Made by a program: the position numbers and the translations under genes
Shown here: positions 27,570-36,929 of the stretch, piece after piece
Position numbering within the stretch: position 1 is the first letter of the stretch
How the letters are laid out: the number at the start of each line of letters is the position of its first letter
Notes under the pieces: generated by a model
Seen by the model: the letters and a program-made list of their open reading frames with translations, nothing else
Told to the model about the DNA's origin: nothing
Database searches by the model: none
NCBI RefSeq assembly: GCF_003429105.1
Contig: NZ_QVTD01000005.1
Span: forward strand, 62,001 to 126,000
DNA: 64,000 bases
Reading direction: 5' to 3'
Source of the DNA: Peribacillus glennii
GTDB lineage: Bacteria; Bacillota; Bacilli; Bacillales; DSM-1321

Positions 27570-27753
27570 TTTTATGGATTTACTTTAATTCGCCAACAAT
27601 AAAGCTTCACATGCAATCATTACTATCCTGAACAAATCCTGAGATACAACAGAAAGGATGCAGGGTTATCCAACATGGTTGATTGTATTTTGGATTATGG
27701 GGTAAGTGAAACATGTAACAAGTCATTCAGCAGAACACAAAGGGGAAATTCAC

Positions 27754-28821
27754 ATGAAGAACTTAGTCATACTTGGCGGCGGTTATGGAGGAATGAGAAT
27801 TCTTCACAAATTGCTGCCGGATCATCTGCCTGACGATGTGACCATTACTTTGGTGGATCGAAATCCATACCACTGTTTGAAAACAGAATACTATGCCTTG
27901 GCAGCCGGTACAATTTCCGATCAGCACATTCGTGTGTCTTTTCCGGAGGATCCTCGTTTGAAAACTGTATACGGGGAAATCACTTCTATAAATCTAGCCG
28001 AGAAACAAGTCCTACTTAAGGGCAAGGAAGCTGTTGCTTATGATGATTTAGTGATCGGGCTTGGGTGTGAAGATAATTACCATCATGTTCCCGGCGCTGA
28101 AACATTTACTTACAGCATTCAGACAATTGATAAATCCCGACGTACCTACCAGGCGCTGAACAATCTTGGGGAGGGGGGAACGGTATCCATTGTCGGCGCT
28201 GGTCTAAGCGGCGTTGAGCTGGCAAGTGAATTGATTGAAAGCCGCTCTGATTTAAAAATTAAATTATTTGACCGCGGCGACCATATATTATCAGCATACC
28301 CTAAGCGCTTAAGTACATACGTAGAATCATGGTTCCGGGACCATCATGTAGAAATTGTATCTAACTCCAATATCACGGAAGTCCAGGAAAATGTTTTATA
28401 TAACCATGGTGAGCCGATACCTAGCGATGTCATTGTGTGGACTGCCGGCATCCAGCCTAATAAAATTGTCAGGGATTTGGATATAGAAAAAGATAAACAC
28501 GGCCGGGCCGTCTTGACGCCCCAGCATTTCCTTCCAAGCGATGACAGTGTCTTTGTTGTAGGAGACTGCGCAAGCCTGCCGCACGCTCCAAGTGCCCAGC
28601 TTGCTGAAGGACAGGCCGAGCAAATCGTGGAAGTCCTTTTGAAAAAATGGGCCAGCGAACCGCTGCCTGAGAGCTTCCCGACCATTAAACTAAAAGGTGT
28701 ATTGGGATCACTTGGAAAAAAACACGGCTTTGGCCTTGTGGCCGACCGCGCCATCACAGGCAGGGTAGCCAGATTGTTGAAATCAGGGATCCTTTGGATG
28801 TATAAACATCATAATGGATAA
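27754..28821 (+). CDS. yutJ: Type II NADH dehydrogenase-like flavoprotein YutJ
   Basis: 355 residues, paralogous in fold to YumB: FAD motif GGGYGG at 7-12, second Rossmann motif VGAGLSGVELASEL near 149-162, and FVVGDCASL near 265-273. AAAGGGGA precedes the ATG at 27754. Expected to oxidise NAD(P)H; the acceptor is unknown. It is shorter than YumB at the C-terminus. Single gene. Confidence 0.88.
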   Translation: MKNLVILGGGYGGMRILHKLLPDHLPDDVTITLVDRNPYHCLKTEYYALAAGTISDQHIRVSFPEDPRLKTVYGEITSINLAEKQVLLKGKEAVAYDDLVIGLGCEDNYHHVPGAETFTYSIQTIDKSRRTYQALNNLGEGGTVSIVGAGLSGVELASELIESRSDLKIKLFDRGDHILSAYPKRLSTYVESWFRDHHVEIVSNSNITEVQENVLYNHGEPIPSDVIVWTAGIQPNKIVRDLDIEKDKHGRAVLTPQHFLPSDDSVFVVGDCASLPHAPSAQLAEGQAEQIVEVLLKKWASEPLPESFPTIKLKGVLGSLGKKHGFGLVADRAITGRVARLLKSGILWMYKHHNG

Positions 28822-28836
28822 TATTTAAATTCCAGC

Positions 28837-28867
28837 CCTCGATGACTCCAAAAAGGAGTTGTCGAGG
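28837..28867. other. Hairpin downstream of yutJ
   Basis: 13-bp stem with one G-U pair (28837-28849 with 28855-28867) and an A-rich loop, 15 bases after the yutJ stop. It lacks a T run but may act as a terminator or mRNA end. Confidence 0.45.
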
Positions 28868-28921
28868 ATACAAAAATGATTCAGTACTTCTTCTTGAAAG
28901 TCCCATCCTTACCATAGCAAA

Positions 28922-28967
28922 AACTGCACCTCCAACTATTATTTATAGCTAACAATTGGGATGCAGT
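28922..28967 (-). terminator. Terminator of the adhB operon
   Basis: Long interrupted stem (28922-28936 with 28953-28967) followed on the minus strand by TTTTTGC, 34 bases past the adhB stop. Confidence 0.7.
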
Positions 28968-29000
28968 TCAATCTCATGGTATATTTTTCGTGATTTCTTA

Positions 29001-30137
29001 CTAAGGCTTTAAAACAACCTTAATGCAGTTATCTTGCCTCGTATCAAAAAGCTCATATCCTTTTTCCGCTTGATTCAAAGGAAGTACATGTGTAACTACA
29101 TCGCCGATATCAACCTTGCCTGAAGAAACCAAATCATAGATATGCGGCATATAGTGAATCACCGGAGCCTGTCCAGACCTGATATTTACGTTTCGTTCAA
29201 AAATATCACCAAGCGGGAATCCATTATACCTGCCGCCATATACACCGGTAATTTGAATCGTACCGCCTTTACGGACTGCCTGGCTGGCAATAACAACGGC
29301 ACTCATGGTTCCGCCTTGTAGTTTCAAACCAGATTCAAGATATTCCATCGGGGTCATTTTTCCATCCATACCTACAGCGTCTATAACAACATCCGCCCCG
29401 CCTTTGGTGATTTCTTTCAAGTATTCTCCAGTATTTTTATGTTGGTCAAGGTTTACGATTTCTACTTTGTTTGTTTCTTTGGCATGCTGCAAACGATAAT
29501 CTATATAATCTACCGCAATTACCCTTTTTGCTCCTTTTAACCAGGCGTATTTCTGAGCAAGAAGCCCTACAGGTCCGCATCCAAGTATAACGACCGTATC
29601 CCCGTCTTTTACACCGGCGTTATCGACTGACCAAAATGCAGTTGATGCCGCATCTGCAAGTAGAACCAGACTTTCATCTTTTACTTCACTATCTTCGGGA
29701 ATTTTAAATGGCGTGAAATTTGCGTATGGTACACGCAGGTATTCTGCTTGCCCTCCCGGGTAACCGCCTGTCAGGTCAGAATAGCCAAAAAATCCGCCCA
29801 TATCTCCATTATCATTGGAGTTGTCACATTGGCTTTCCAAATGATTTTTACAATAAAAACATTCCCCGCAAGCAACGTTAAATGGGATAATAACCCGATC
29901 TCCTTTTTTCACTTTCGTCACATCGGAGCCGACTTCTTCCACAATTCCCATCGGTTCATGCCCAATAATATAATCTTCGGGAAAGTTTGGGATCATTCCA
30001 TGTATTAAATGCAAATCGGATCCACAGATTGCTGAGGTAGTTATTTTAACAATAATATCATCTTTTTTCTCTATTTTTGGATCCGGAACGTCCTTGACCC
30101 TAACGTCCTTAATCCCTTGAAACGTAACTGCCTTCAT
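29001..30137 (-). CDS. adhB: Zinc-dependent alcohol/formaldehyde dehydrogenase (AdhB-like)
   Basis: 378 residues of the medium-chain dehydrogenase family. Catalytic zinc ligands: C38 in AICGSDLH and the GHE near 60. The structural zinc lobe has CGECFYC and a later cysteine near residues 90-104. The NAD(P) motif GCGPVG is near 188-193. It resembles B. subtilis AdhB, whose gene lies among the coat-protein-like genes yraG/yraF; here the same yraG-yraF-adhB order is kept. Probably the distal gene of a sporulation operon. Confidence 0.9.
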   Translation of the reverse strand: MKAVTFQGIKDVRVKDVPDPKIEKKDDIIVKITTSAICGSDLHLIHGMIPNFPEDYIIGHEPMGIVEEVGSDVTKVKKGDRVIIPFNVACGECFYCKNHLESQCDNSNDNGDMGGFFGYSDLTGGYPGGQAEYLRVPYANFTPFKIPEDSEVKDESLVLLADAASTAFWSVDNAGVKDGDTVVILGCGPVGLLAQKYAWLKGAKRVIAVDYIDYRLQHAKETNKVEIVNLDQHKNTGEYLKEITKGGADVVIDAVGMDGKMTPMEYLESGLKLQGGTMSAVVIASQAVRKGGTIQITGVYGGRYNGFPLGDIFERNVNIRSGQAPVIHYMPHIYDLVSSGKVDIGDVVTHVLPLNQAEKGYELFDTRQDNCIKVVLKP

Positions 30138-30155
30138 TGTATCTCATTCCTCCTA

Positions 30156-30524
30156 TTATTCGTCATCATCAATTTGGGCCATCATGCCCATGCGGGAAGT
30201 GTCACCAGGGAATAGATCCAACTTGCCGATCATCATGGCTCCTTTAGCGGATTTAAGATCCAATTGATATTGGTCATTTACGTTATAGGGATGCAGCCAA
30301 CCCTTCTTCATCATGAAATTGGACACCTCTTCATGTAAAGCGAGTCCTTCCTCCAACTGCTCCCTGAAGGCAGCCCTTACTTCCGGAGTCCTGGATTCTG
30401 TCAAAGCATATGCTGCGTTCCTAACCCCAGTTTTAACGCTGAGTAAAAATTCTAATGCCAATGCTGAATCTGCCATCTCGGGCATGCCTTCAGCATTTTC
30501 AACCTCCATATAATCATTGATCAT
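30156..30524 (-). CDS. Spore coat F-domain protein (YraF-like)
   Basis: 122 residues of the coat F (ferritin-like helical) family. The core has LALEFLLSVKTGVRNAAYAL (about 23-42) and the methionine-rich FMMKKGWLHPYNV near 69-81. Its start overlaps the preceding stop codon (ATGA), so it is translationally coupled to the next upstream gene. Likely a mother-cell spore coat component. Orthologous by order to yraF. Confidence 0.87.
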   Translation of the reverse strand: MINDYMEVENAEGMPEMADSALALEFLLSVKTGVRNAAYALTESRTPEVRAAFREQLEEGLALHEEVSNFMMKKGWLHPYNVNDQYQLDLKSAKGAMMIGKLDLFPGDTSRMGMMAQIDDDE

Positions 30525-30745
30525 TGAATATCACCTTCATTCACTGGATTTGGAATTTTATAAATTTTTTGTAATTGTTCAACTGCTTTCATCGATTGTT
30601 CTACGTCTCTGACCATAAACGCTTTCAAATCTTGATCGAAAACCACGCCTGACATCATTTTTGACTTGATAATGCAAGTGGTTTTGAAATTAAGCATTTC
30701 ATGGAGTTCCATTGTTTCATGGTAGGCTAGTCCTGTCTGTTCCAT
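30521..30745 (-). CDS. Small spore coat protein (YraG-like)
   Basis: 74 residues with the coat F-like N-terminus HETMELHEMLNFKTTC, the recurrent YraG/YraD signature. AGGAGGTG-type site (GGAGGTGA) before the ATG. First gene of the three-gene module that ends with adhB; 4-base overlap with the next gene. Confidence 0.87.
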   Translation of the reverse strand: MEQTGLAYHETMELHEMLNFKTTCIIKSKMMSGVVFDQDLKAFMVRDVEQSMKAVEQLQKIYKIPNPVNEGDIQ

Positions 30746-31059
30746 TTATATTCACCTCCAGTGTTATCTCAACAGTAGTATTGCCGGACAATTTATCTGT
30801 TATGTGACTAATAATTTGGTTAAATTAATTTACATTACATGACTTTGTATAACAATATAAAAAGAATTGTTAAAAGCTACTCAAAAATGTTCTGCCTGAT
30901 CTGAGTCCTATAGGGTGTTTTAACAAAAAAACCCCACAGATTCTTCTGTGAGGTTCAGCCGTTACCTTTCAAGGGATGAAAGGTAATAATAATATACCGT
31001 CGAATGGTTAGTTTTATACATCTCATCTATTTTCCGGAAGCTACACAACTGGTGTTATT
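30746..31059. other. Intergenic region upstream of the coat/adhB module
   Basis: About 310 AT-rich bases. It holds the module's promoter, a terminator at 30930-30955 and a perfect 10-bp hairpin at 30962-30987 (TTACCTTTCA). I could not identify a convincing sigma-E or sigma-K promoter. Confidence 0.4.
30930..30955 (-). terminator. Terminator of the small gene at 31060
   Basis: Stem with one mismatch (30930-30940 with 30945-30955) followed on the minus strand by seven T residues. The nearest minus-strand frame upstream is 31060-31179. Confidence 0.75.
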
Positions 31060-31179
31060 CTATTTTTCAGTTGTGTTCCAGGTTTCTTTTGAATCTTTAC
31101 TCGGTCTTTCTTTCTTTACTCTTCTAGGGTCAAAATTTTCTGGATTCGCGTAACTGTGTGTACCCTTTCCATTTGGCAT
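31060..31179 (-). CDS. Candidate 39-residue basic protein
   Basis: Short frame from the ATG at 31179, with GGGAGTGA 9 bases upstream. The peptide is hydrophilic and basic (residues 17-31 carry eight K/R), rich in S, N and P, without cysteines. The composition resembles small acid-soluble or other minor spore proteins, but I do not recognise the family. A strong terminator follows 100 bases downstream on the same strand. The overlapping 72-codon frame at 31116-31334 has no ribosome site. Confidence 0.5.
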   Translation of the reverse strand: MPNGKGTHSYANPENFDPRRVKKERPSKDSKETWNTTEK

Positions 31180-31401
31180 CCTTCATCACTCCCACTCTCA
31201 TTTGGATAGTCATTCGCACTTTTATCTTGCAAATAAATCTTCTCGATTATAAGAGGAATAAAGAGGGAATGTTCAAATACCGCACCTAGGTGTTTTTTGA
31301 ATGATGTAAAAGAACTTTTTTTTCTACGGAACAAACATTTTAGAACTCTGCTCGATAAGGGATTTTGTGCTCATATTAATGCTGCGTAATGGGCGACCCT
31401 T

Positions 31402-31740
31402 TTAATTTCCGTCCTTAAACAACCTGTACCCGAATTTCTCCATTTCCTTGACAATTGTTTTAAGCTGGGGATTTCCTTCTCCGACGATTTCACCTTCTAT
31501 AACGACAACAGGATAGAAAAGGTCTTCATCAATGACTCTTTTGGAAAAGTCTTGCTTCATCTGATCTTCATGGGGATTGAATATATCAATATATGTAACT
31601 GTAAAAGGCTGTCCCGGAAATTTACGGGCAAGGGCCGCTTCAAGCCAATCAGAAGTTTCTTTTGAAGAAGGCAGATTTACACAGCTTGCACATATTTGTT
31701 CGGCTCCGTATACTTGTATTTCAATCTCTTTTCTATCCAT
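31402..31740 (-). CDS. yuzD: YuzD family protein (DUF1462)
   Basis: 112-residue thioredoxin-fold protein. QICASCVNLPSS near residues 16-27 has a CxxC at 17-20, and FYPVVVIEGEIVGEG near 75-89 is the cis-Pro-like segment. TTGGAGGGG precedes the ATG. In B. subtilis yuzD lies next to yutI. Redox or Fe-S related role likely, not proven. Confidence 0.88.
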   Translation of the reverse strand: MDRKEIEIQVYGAEQICASCVNLPSSKETSDWLEAALARKFPGQPFTVTYIDIFNPHEDQMKQDFSKRVIDEDLFYPVVVIEGEIVGEGNPQLKTIVKEMEKFGYRLFKDGN

Positions 31741-31876
31741 GGTTCCCCTCCAAGTTTTTACTCTGATGGCAATGATAATACAGCTTCAGCCACGGCTATT
31801 CAATATATTTTCTACATATTATTGTAACTGATGATAAATGCGAGTGAAAGAAATTAAAATTATTATAAAGTTTGAG

Positions 31877-31906
31877 TTGGATTTTTTTTGGTTCTGGCTT
31901 TATAAT
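31877..31906 (+). promoter_or_regulatory. Sigma-A promoter of yutI
   Basis: TTGGAT at 31877-31882, 18-base spacer, perfect TATAAT at 31901-31906; the yutI start is 27 bases beyond. Confidence 0.65.
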
Positions 31907-31932
31907 ATTAGATAAGAAAGGAGTCGATTGCA

Positions 31933-32169
31933 ATGTCTGAACAGGCAATGTTTGAGGAAGTTCAAGAGGTACTGGATAAGCTTCGTCCGTTCCTACTTCG
32001 TGACGGCGGAGACTGCGAACTTGTAGATGTGGATGAAGGAATCGTTAAGCTTCGCCTGCTTGGTGCTTGCGGAAGCTGCCCAAGCTCTACAATTACGCTT
32101 AAGGCCGGGATTGAACGTGCCCTTCTTGAAGAAGTACCTGGCGTAGTAGAAGTGGAACAAGTATTCTGA
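31933..32169 (+). CDS. yutI: NifU-like iron-sulfur scaffold YutI (Nfu type)
   Basis: 78 residues, essentially the NifU C-terminal domain alone. The cluster-binding CxxC is in [12 protein letters not shown] (about 39-42). It can assemble or relay a [4Fe-4S] cluster to apo-enzymes. AAAGGAG precedes the ATG and a strong terminator follows. It complements YutM and the suf operon. Confidence 0.93.
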   Translation: MSEQAMFEEVQEVLDKLRPFLLRDGGDCELVDVDEGIVKLRLLGACGSCPSSTITLKAGIERALLEEVPGVVEVEQVF

Positions 32170-32186
32170 TAAGTACCCATAAATAA

Positions 32187-32240
32187 AGCTGACCAAGTGA
32201 AAAGCCTTTTAAAAGAGGCATTCACCAGTCAGCTTTTTTG
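32187..32240 (+). terminator. Terminator of yutI
   Basis: Outer stem 32187-32193 with 32228-32234 and an internal stem, followed by TTTTTT. It lies between convergent yutI and thrB and may serve both. Confidence 0.8.
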
Positions 32241-32253
32241 TTTGTTAAAGGGG

Positions 32254-33192
32254 TCAAGCCTTTTCTATCGGGCTGATTTTCGAATTCTCCTGCTTCTCTA
32301 CTTTGCTTCCATGATTATCAATCTCAATTTCTTTAATGAGAAAATCAGGAAAAGCGTCGGTTAGCCTTTGTTTTACTGTTCCTGCGTTCTCGCATAACGT
32401 AAAGCAAACTACCGTCGGTCCTGCTCCGCTCAATGCAGTTCCAAATGCCCCGGCTTGGGCGGCAATTTTTTCTGCCTGCGCCAAGTGCGGAACAAGATGG
32501 GACCGGAAAGGCTGGTGAAACCTGTCATTTTTCATCATTTGCCCAGCAAGGCTCCATTGCTGGGTAAGCAAAGCGGCAAGGAGTACATTAGAAACAGCAC
32601 TGGCTTGTACCGCGTCAGAAAGCGGAAGGCTCTTCGGAAGGACATTTCGTGAATCCTCTGTCGGAAGTTCATAATCCGGGATTATGGCGACCACTTTCAC
32701 ATCCGCAAGCGGGAAAGAAAGCACATCCGTCTTATCCTCAATATGCCTTCCTACTACCAGTCCCCCAAATACAGACGCTCCGGCATTGTCCGGATGCCCC
32801 TCGAAGGTGGAAGCATGCCGGTTCTTTTCTTCCTTCGTCAATTGCAGCCCAGCCACCGCATCAGCCAATTCAATTCCGGCCACGATTGCGGAGGCGCTGC
32901 TGCCCAAGCCTCTCGTCAAAGGAATTTCACTTGATATATAGATGCGGCAGGGGTGGAGTTCCTTGCCATACCCGGCAGCAATTTTTCTAGCAATGGAAAT
33001 GATATAGTTTTCCTCATTGGAAGGGAAAACAGCTAGCTCCTCAGAAAGTGGAATGACCTCCCACTGATCTGATAGTTGAAGGTCCAATTTCAAATAAAGT
33101 CCAAGGGCGAGGCCGATGGAGTCAAATCCGGGCCCCAAATTGGCAGTGCTGGCCGGCACAGTGATTGAGTACATCTCGCCTTCGTTTATCAT
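32254..33192 (-). CDS. thrB: Homoserine kinase
   Basis: 312-residue GHMP kinase that phosphorylates L-homoserine, the penultimate step to threonine. The ATP-binding [12 protein letters not shown] block is near residues 90-101; the third GHMP motif [12 protein letters not shown] is near 249-260. The start overlaps the thrC stop (ATGA). Last gene of hom-thrC-thrB. Confidence 0.95.
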   Translation of the reverse strand: MINEGEMYSITVPASTANLGPGFDSIGLALGLYLKLDLQLSDQWEVIPLSEELAVFPSNEENYIISIARKIAAGYGKELHPCRIYISSEIPLTRGLGSSASAIVAGIELADAVAGLQLTKEEKNRHASTFEGHPDNAGASVFGGLVVGRHIEDKTDVLSFPLADVKVVAIIPDYELPTEDSRNVLPKSLPLSDAVQASAVSNVLLAALLTQQWSLAGQMMKNDRFHQPFRSHLVPHLAQAEKIAAQAGAFGTALSGAGPTVVCFTLCENAGTVKQRLTDAFPDFLIKEIEIDNHGSKVEKQENSKISPIEKA

Positions 33193-34250
33193 GGCTTAGA
33201 CACACCCTGCAAGTGATCAAGGATGATTTTCTCATCCATTGGAAGAAGGACGGGCTTGATTACACTTGTTTCCACTGCAGTTGTCGGGTCCTTTAACCCG
33301 TTTCCGGTCAATACTGCGACAACCCTGCTTCCCTTTTGGATTTCTCCGCTCTGCAGCTGTTTTTGTAATCCGGCGATAGAAGCACAAGATGCCGGTTCGG
33401 CGAAAATTCCTTCTTTTCTGGCAAGCATACGGTAGGCCGCCAAAATTTCTTCATCCGAAACCTCATCTATTTTGCCATTTGATTCAGCGGCTGCTTCAAC
33501 GGCAAACCTCCAGCTTGCCGGATTTCCAATGCGGATGGCAGTGGCGATCGTCTCCGGGCTCTCAAAGACCCGGTCATGTACGATTGCCGCAGCCCCTTCT
33601 GCTTGAAACCCTCTCATTTCCGGCAGCCCTGTTTCTTTTTTCTCGTGGTATTCTTTAAAGCCTTTCCAATAGGCAGTTATATTTCCGGCATTCCCAACCG
33701 GGAGCACAAGTACGTCCGGGGCACCGCTAAGCACATCGCAAATCTCGAAAGCTGCCGTTTTCTGGCCCTCAATTCTGTATGGGTTGACAGAATTCACAAG
33801 AGTGATTGGAGACTCTTCGCTGATGTTGCGTACTATTTGAAGGGCGTTATCGAAATTCCCTTCAATGGAAATGATCTCGGCACCGTACATAACCGCTTGC
33901 GCAAGCTTTCCCATTGCAATCTTCCCCTCAGGAATGACAACGATGCAACGCAAGCCTGCCCGCGCGGCGTATGCGGCTGCCGCAGCGGATGTATTCCCGG
34001 TCGATGCGCATATGATAGCCTCGCTTCCCTCTTCAACCGCTTTTGCGACTGCCATTACCATACCGCGGTCCTTAAAGGAGCCTGTCGGATTGGCTCCTTC
34101 ATATTTCACATATAGTTCTACACCCAATTGATCGGACAGCCTTTGGCAATTGACGAGCGGTGTATTTCCTTCCAGCAGTGTCAATGTAGGTGTTTGTTCC
34201 GTAACCGGCAGAAATGATCTGTATTCTTGTAAAAGCCCTTTCCAGCTCAT
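33189..34250 (-). CDS. thrC: Threonine synthase
   Basis: 353-residue PLP enzyme converting O-phosphohomoserine to threonine. The PLP lysine is in GSFKDRGM near residue 60; the phosphate-cradle PVGNAGN is near 182-188. GGAGAGGGA precedes the ATG, and the start overlaps the hom stop by 4 bases. Confidence 0.95.
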   Translation of the reverse strand: MSWKGLLQEYRSFLPVTEQTPTLTLLEGNTPLVNCQRLSDQLGVELYVKYEGANPTGSFKDRGMVMAVAKAVEEGSEAIICASTGNTSAAAAAYAARAGLRCIVVIPEGKIAMGKLAQAVMYGAEIISIEGNFDNALQIVRNISEESPITLVNSVNPYRIEGQKTAAFEICDVLSGAPDVLVLPVGNAGNITAYWKGFKEYHEKKETGLPEMRGFQAEGAAAIVHDRVFESPETIATAIRIGNPASWRFAVEAAAESNGKIDEVSDEEILAAYRMLARKEGIFAEPASCASIAGLQKQLQSGEIQKGSRVVAVLTGNGLKDPTTAVETSVIKPVLLPMDEKIILDHLQGVSKP

Positions 34251-35545
34251 ATCGCTCCCTCTCCTTCAACCCTGTATGTACTTTTAATTTCCTTGACTCT
34301 TGGATTATCTATTAATTCCTGCATGATATTTTCAAAATTAAACAGCGAAGCTCTGTGAGTTACCAGGACAATTTCTGACGATTCCTTCTGTTTTAATGGC
34401 AGCTGAAGGATTTTATCAAAGCTCACGCCATGCTCTGAGAAGATGGATGTGATGTTCGCCAGCACGCCGACTTCATCACTCACATGCAGACGGATGAAGA
34501 ATTTGGCATTAATATCTTCAGGGGCCTTCAGTGATTTCGGATATTGCGGCGCCACAGTGCTTCTGCCATTCACTCCAAGCCTCATGTTCTTTATGACCCC
34601 CACTAAATCGGAAACGACAGCTGTAGCCGTCGGCAGGCTTCCCGCACCGGGACCGTAGAACATTGTCTCGCCGACTGCTTCCCCATAAACATAAACCGCA
34701 TTATATTCATCATTGACAGATGCAAGCGGGTGCGTTTCCGGAAGCAATGTCGGCTGAACGCTTACTTCAACCTTCTCTCCCTCACGTGAAGCAATTCCGA
34801 TTAATTTCATGGTGTAGCCGAGCTTTTTGCTGTATTCCAGATCATCCTTGCTTATTTCTGTGATTCCATGCACCTTTACATCGTCCAGATCAATGGTCAT
34901 CGAAAACCCGAGTGTAGCCAGAATTGCCATTTTACGGGCTGCATCCATCCCGCTCACATCCGAGGTGGGGTCAGCTTCCGCATAGCCCAATTCCTGCGCC
35001 TGTTTCAATACATCCTCATAGGCACTGCCATTTTTGCTCATTTTCGTTAGAATGAAATTGGTCGTTCCATTTACGATGCCCATCATCTTGGTGATCCGGT
35101 CTGATGCCAGGCCGTCCACAAGCCCTCGTAAAATCGGAATCCCGCCAGCCACGCTGGCTTCGTAAAACAAGTCACAGCCGTTTTCCGTTGCAGTTGACAG
35201 TAGTTCTGGCCCGTATAAGGCCATCAAATCCTTGTTCGCTGTCACAATGTGCTTTTTATTTTGGAGCGCTGTTAAAAGGAGGCTTCGGGTTTCATCAACG
35301 CCGCCCATCACTTCGATCACGACATCGATTTCCGGATCCTCCACTATATCTTCCACGCGCTCAGTAAGCAGGCTCGAGTCAACAGGCACCTGGCGTTCTT
35401 TTGATAAACTCTTCACTAGTATTTTCTTTATCGATACAGGGCAGCCGATTTGGTGCATTAATTTATCTTGATGGCTCTCAATGATTTTCACTACTCCTGT
35501 TCCAACTGTACCTAACCCTAATAATCCGATTGAGATAGCTTTCAT
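34247..35545 (-). CDS. hom: Homoserine dehydrogenase with ACT domain
   Basis: 432 residues. The N-terminal Rossmann motif is GLGTVGTG (10-17); the catalytic region has [15 protein letters not shown] near 129-143; a C-terminal ACT domain (about 353-425, starting [14 protein letters not shown]) suggests allosteric control, typically by threonine. It reduces aspartate semialdehyde to homoserine and opens the threonine operon. A cre-like sequence lies about 110 bases upstream. No T-box is visible. Confidence 0.95.
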   Translation of the reverse strand: MKAISIGLLGLGTVGTGVVKIIESHQDKLMHQIGCPVSIKKILVKSLSKERQVPVDSSLLTERVEDIVEDPEIDVVIEVMGGVDETRSLLLTALQNKKHIVTANKDLMALYGPELLSTATENGCDLFYEASVAGGIPILRGLVDGLASDRITKMMGIVNGTTNFILTKMSKNGSAYEDVLKQAQELGYAEADPTSDVSGMDAARKMAILATLGFSMTIDLDDVKVHGITEISKDDLEYSKKLGYTMKLIGIASREGEKVEVSVQPTLLPETHPLASVNDEYNAVYVYGEAVGETMFYGPGAGSLPTATAVVSDLVGVIKNMRLGVNGRSTVAPQYPKSLKAPEDINAKFFIRLHVSDEVGVLANITSIFSEHGVSFDKILQLPLKQKESSEIVLVTHRASLFNFENIMQELIDNPRVKEIKSTYRVEGEGAI

Positions 35546-35655
35546 ACTGCTCCCCCTTGTTATTGTTTTCTCTAAAAAAACATTTGTATTTTCATAGTAG
35601 ACATTATAAGTTTTATTTGCTTTTTTTTCAATAGTCAGAACTTGAAAGAAAAAGA

Positions 35656-35670
35656 ATGAAAGCGTTTAAA
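35656..35670. promoter_or_regulatory. cre-like sequence upstream of hom
   Basis: ATGAAAGCGTTTAAA matches the 15-base cre consensus at all but one fixed position. CcpA control of hom-thrCB would be an inference only. Confidence 0.3.
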
Positions 35671-35714
35671 TGCCTGATACTATTGGAAATAATTTTTTGG
35701 GGTTCTTAAAGAAA

Positions 35715-35732
35715 ACTCGCCTTTTGGCGAGT
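35715..35732 (-). terminator. Hairpin, possible terminator
   Basis: Perfect 7-bp stem ACTCGCC/GGCGAGT with a TTTT loop; on the minus strand TTTTC follows. It lies some 250 bases past the L,D-transpeptidase stop, so which transcript it ends is unclear. Confidence 0.5.
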
Positions 35733-35952
35733 GTGAATTAGGCAATAATCGATCATATCGTTGCGCTTATACAAATTTATCAAATTGGCCACCTCGTGTA
35801 TCCAGTGTTGAATGAAGATAATTAAACTTTTAAATATCCCCTGGATACTGTACGATTTTACACAGCAAAACCGAGCAGCCATTTAACCCGTAAAACACTC
35901 AGTTGATCTTTGGAAGTGATGCTCGTTGCTGCCTTTTTAAAATGGAAGCAAA

Positions 35953-35980
35953 AAGCTCTTCCTATACAGGAAAAGCATTT
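35953..35980. terminator. Terminator of the L,D-transpeptidase gene
   Basis: Stem 35954-35963 with 35968-35976 (one bulge), flanked by A and T runs on either side, ending 4 bases from the stop codon. Confidence 0.6.
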
Positions 35981-35983
35981 TTT

Positions 35984-36901
35984 TCACTTCATTTTTTTCA
36001 CATAATCAACTGTTCCCATCACAATACGCGGATCGCTTTTCGGGTTCAGCCATTTTAAAATCCTGACGACGTTCTTTTCTTCCGTGGCAACGCATCCGGC
36101 TGTCGCGCTGTTTGAACCGCGCCATATATGGAGGAAGATCGCGCTACCCTTGCCCTTAACAATTGAGCTTGTATTGTAATTAATTACGGCACCATATTTA
36201 TATAATGGCTGATACATTTTTTCATGGCTGACCGCAGGCTTTCGTGCTGATGTGTACCATTTGTTGTAATATTTTGATGATGGTGCATCAATCCAATAAT
36301 CATTTGTCGTTGACTTTCTATATGTCCATGCCATGCCTGATGGCTTTGTAACGGTACCGAAAGCCGTCCCAAATGAATAGATTCCCATCGGTGATTTGCC
36401 GTCGCCTTCTTTTTTGCTTACTGCGAATCCGTTATAGCCGATGACCCCCTTCATTTGTGGAAATGCCCGTCTCCATTCACCGTAGACATATTCGAAGGCT
36501 CTGATTGTAACTTTCTTATCAGACAACTTCGAATTTGTGGCTGAAAGCACTTGTTTGACGTTCGTCCGGTTTTTAAACTTTGAAACAAGCAGCTTGTCCA
36601 GACCGCTAAATACTTCCTTTGTACTTGATGCTGCGATATATGCGGTTTTGCTTTTATAACAAAGCTTGTACCAGCCGCCTGCACGCGATATTACGCCATA
36701 CGTTCTGTTTTTAGCAAGTGTGCCTATTGTTTTGGATTTGGTGGCAGGTGTTTGCTTTATATCAGTTTTTTGTTTCAGGACAACCTGAAAGCCGTTTTTC
36801 GGACAGCTTGTTGGCTGGCTGACCGCTGCCTCGGCTTTGCCAAACATAGTGCTTGTGAAAAGTAAAATCACAATAGCCGCGATTCCTGTCAGTTTCTTCA
36901 A
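35984..36901 (-). CDS. Secreted L,D-transpeptidase-like protein with SH3-type domain
   Basis: 305 residues starting at TTG (AGGAGAG upstream). A signal peptide covers residues 1-25. A bacterial SH3-like domain follows (about 38-92), then an ErfK/YkuD-type catalytic domain (about 120-300). The HIWRGSNSATAGCV segment supplies H258 and C270, matching the HX10-15GC pattern of L,D-transpeptidases, though the usual SHGC is replaced by TAGC. It probably cross-links or remodels peptidoglycan outside the membrane. It sits between hom and a 2-hydroxyacid dehydrogenase, not an arrangement I recall from B. subtilis. Confidence 0.82.
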   Translation of the reverse strand: MKKLTGIAAIVILLFTSTMFGKAEAAVSQPTSCPKNGFQVVLKQKTDIKQTPATKSKTIGTLAKNRTYGVISRAGGWYKLCYKSKTAYIAASSTKEVFSGLDKLLVSKFKNRTNVKQVLSATNSKLSDKKVTIRAFEYVYGEWRRAFPQMKGVIGYNGFAVSKKEGDGKSPMGIYSFGTAFGTVTKPSGMAWTYRKSTTNDYWIDAPSSKYYNKWYTSARKPAVSHEKMYQPLYKYGAVINYNTSSIVKGKGSAIFLHIWRGSNSATAGCVATEEKNVVRILKWLNPKSDPRIVMGTVDYVKKMK

Positions 36902-36929
36902 ATGTTATCTCTCCTGTGCTTATGCAGTT

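Larger units (their letters stand above)
35546..35983. other. 438-bp intergenic region upstream of hom
   Basis: Holds the hom promoter region, a cre-like site (35656-35670) and two hairpins. I see no gene, T-box or other riboswitch in it. Confidence 0.45.

Noticed and set aside
31116-31334. 72-codon minus-strand frame overlapping the 39-codon candidate
   Set aside because: It lacks a ribosome site, while the overlapping 31060-31179 frame has a good one and a terminator in register.
35546-35983. A T-box or threonine attenuator upstream of hom
   Set aside because: No T-box sequence (GGGTGG...ACCGCG type) or leader peptide rich in threonine is visible.
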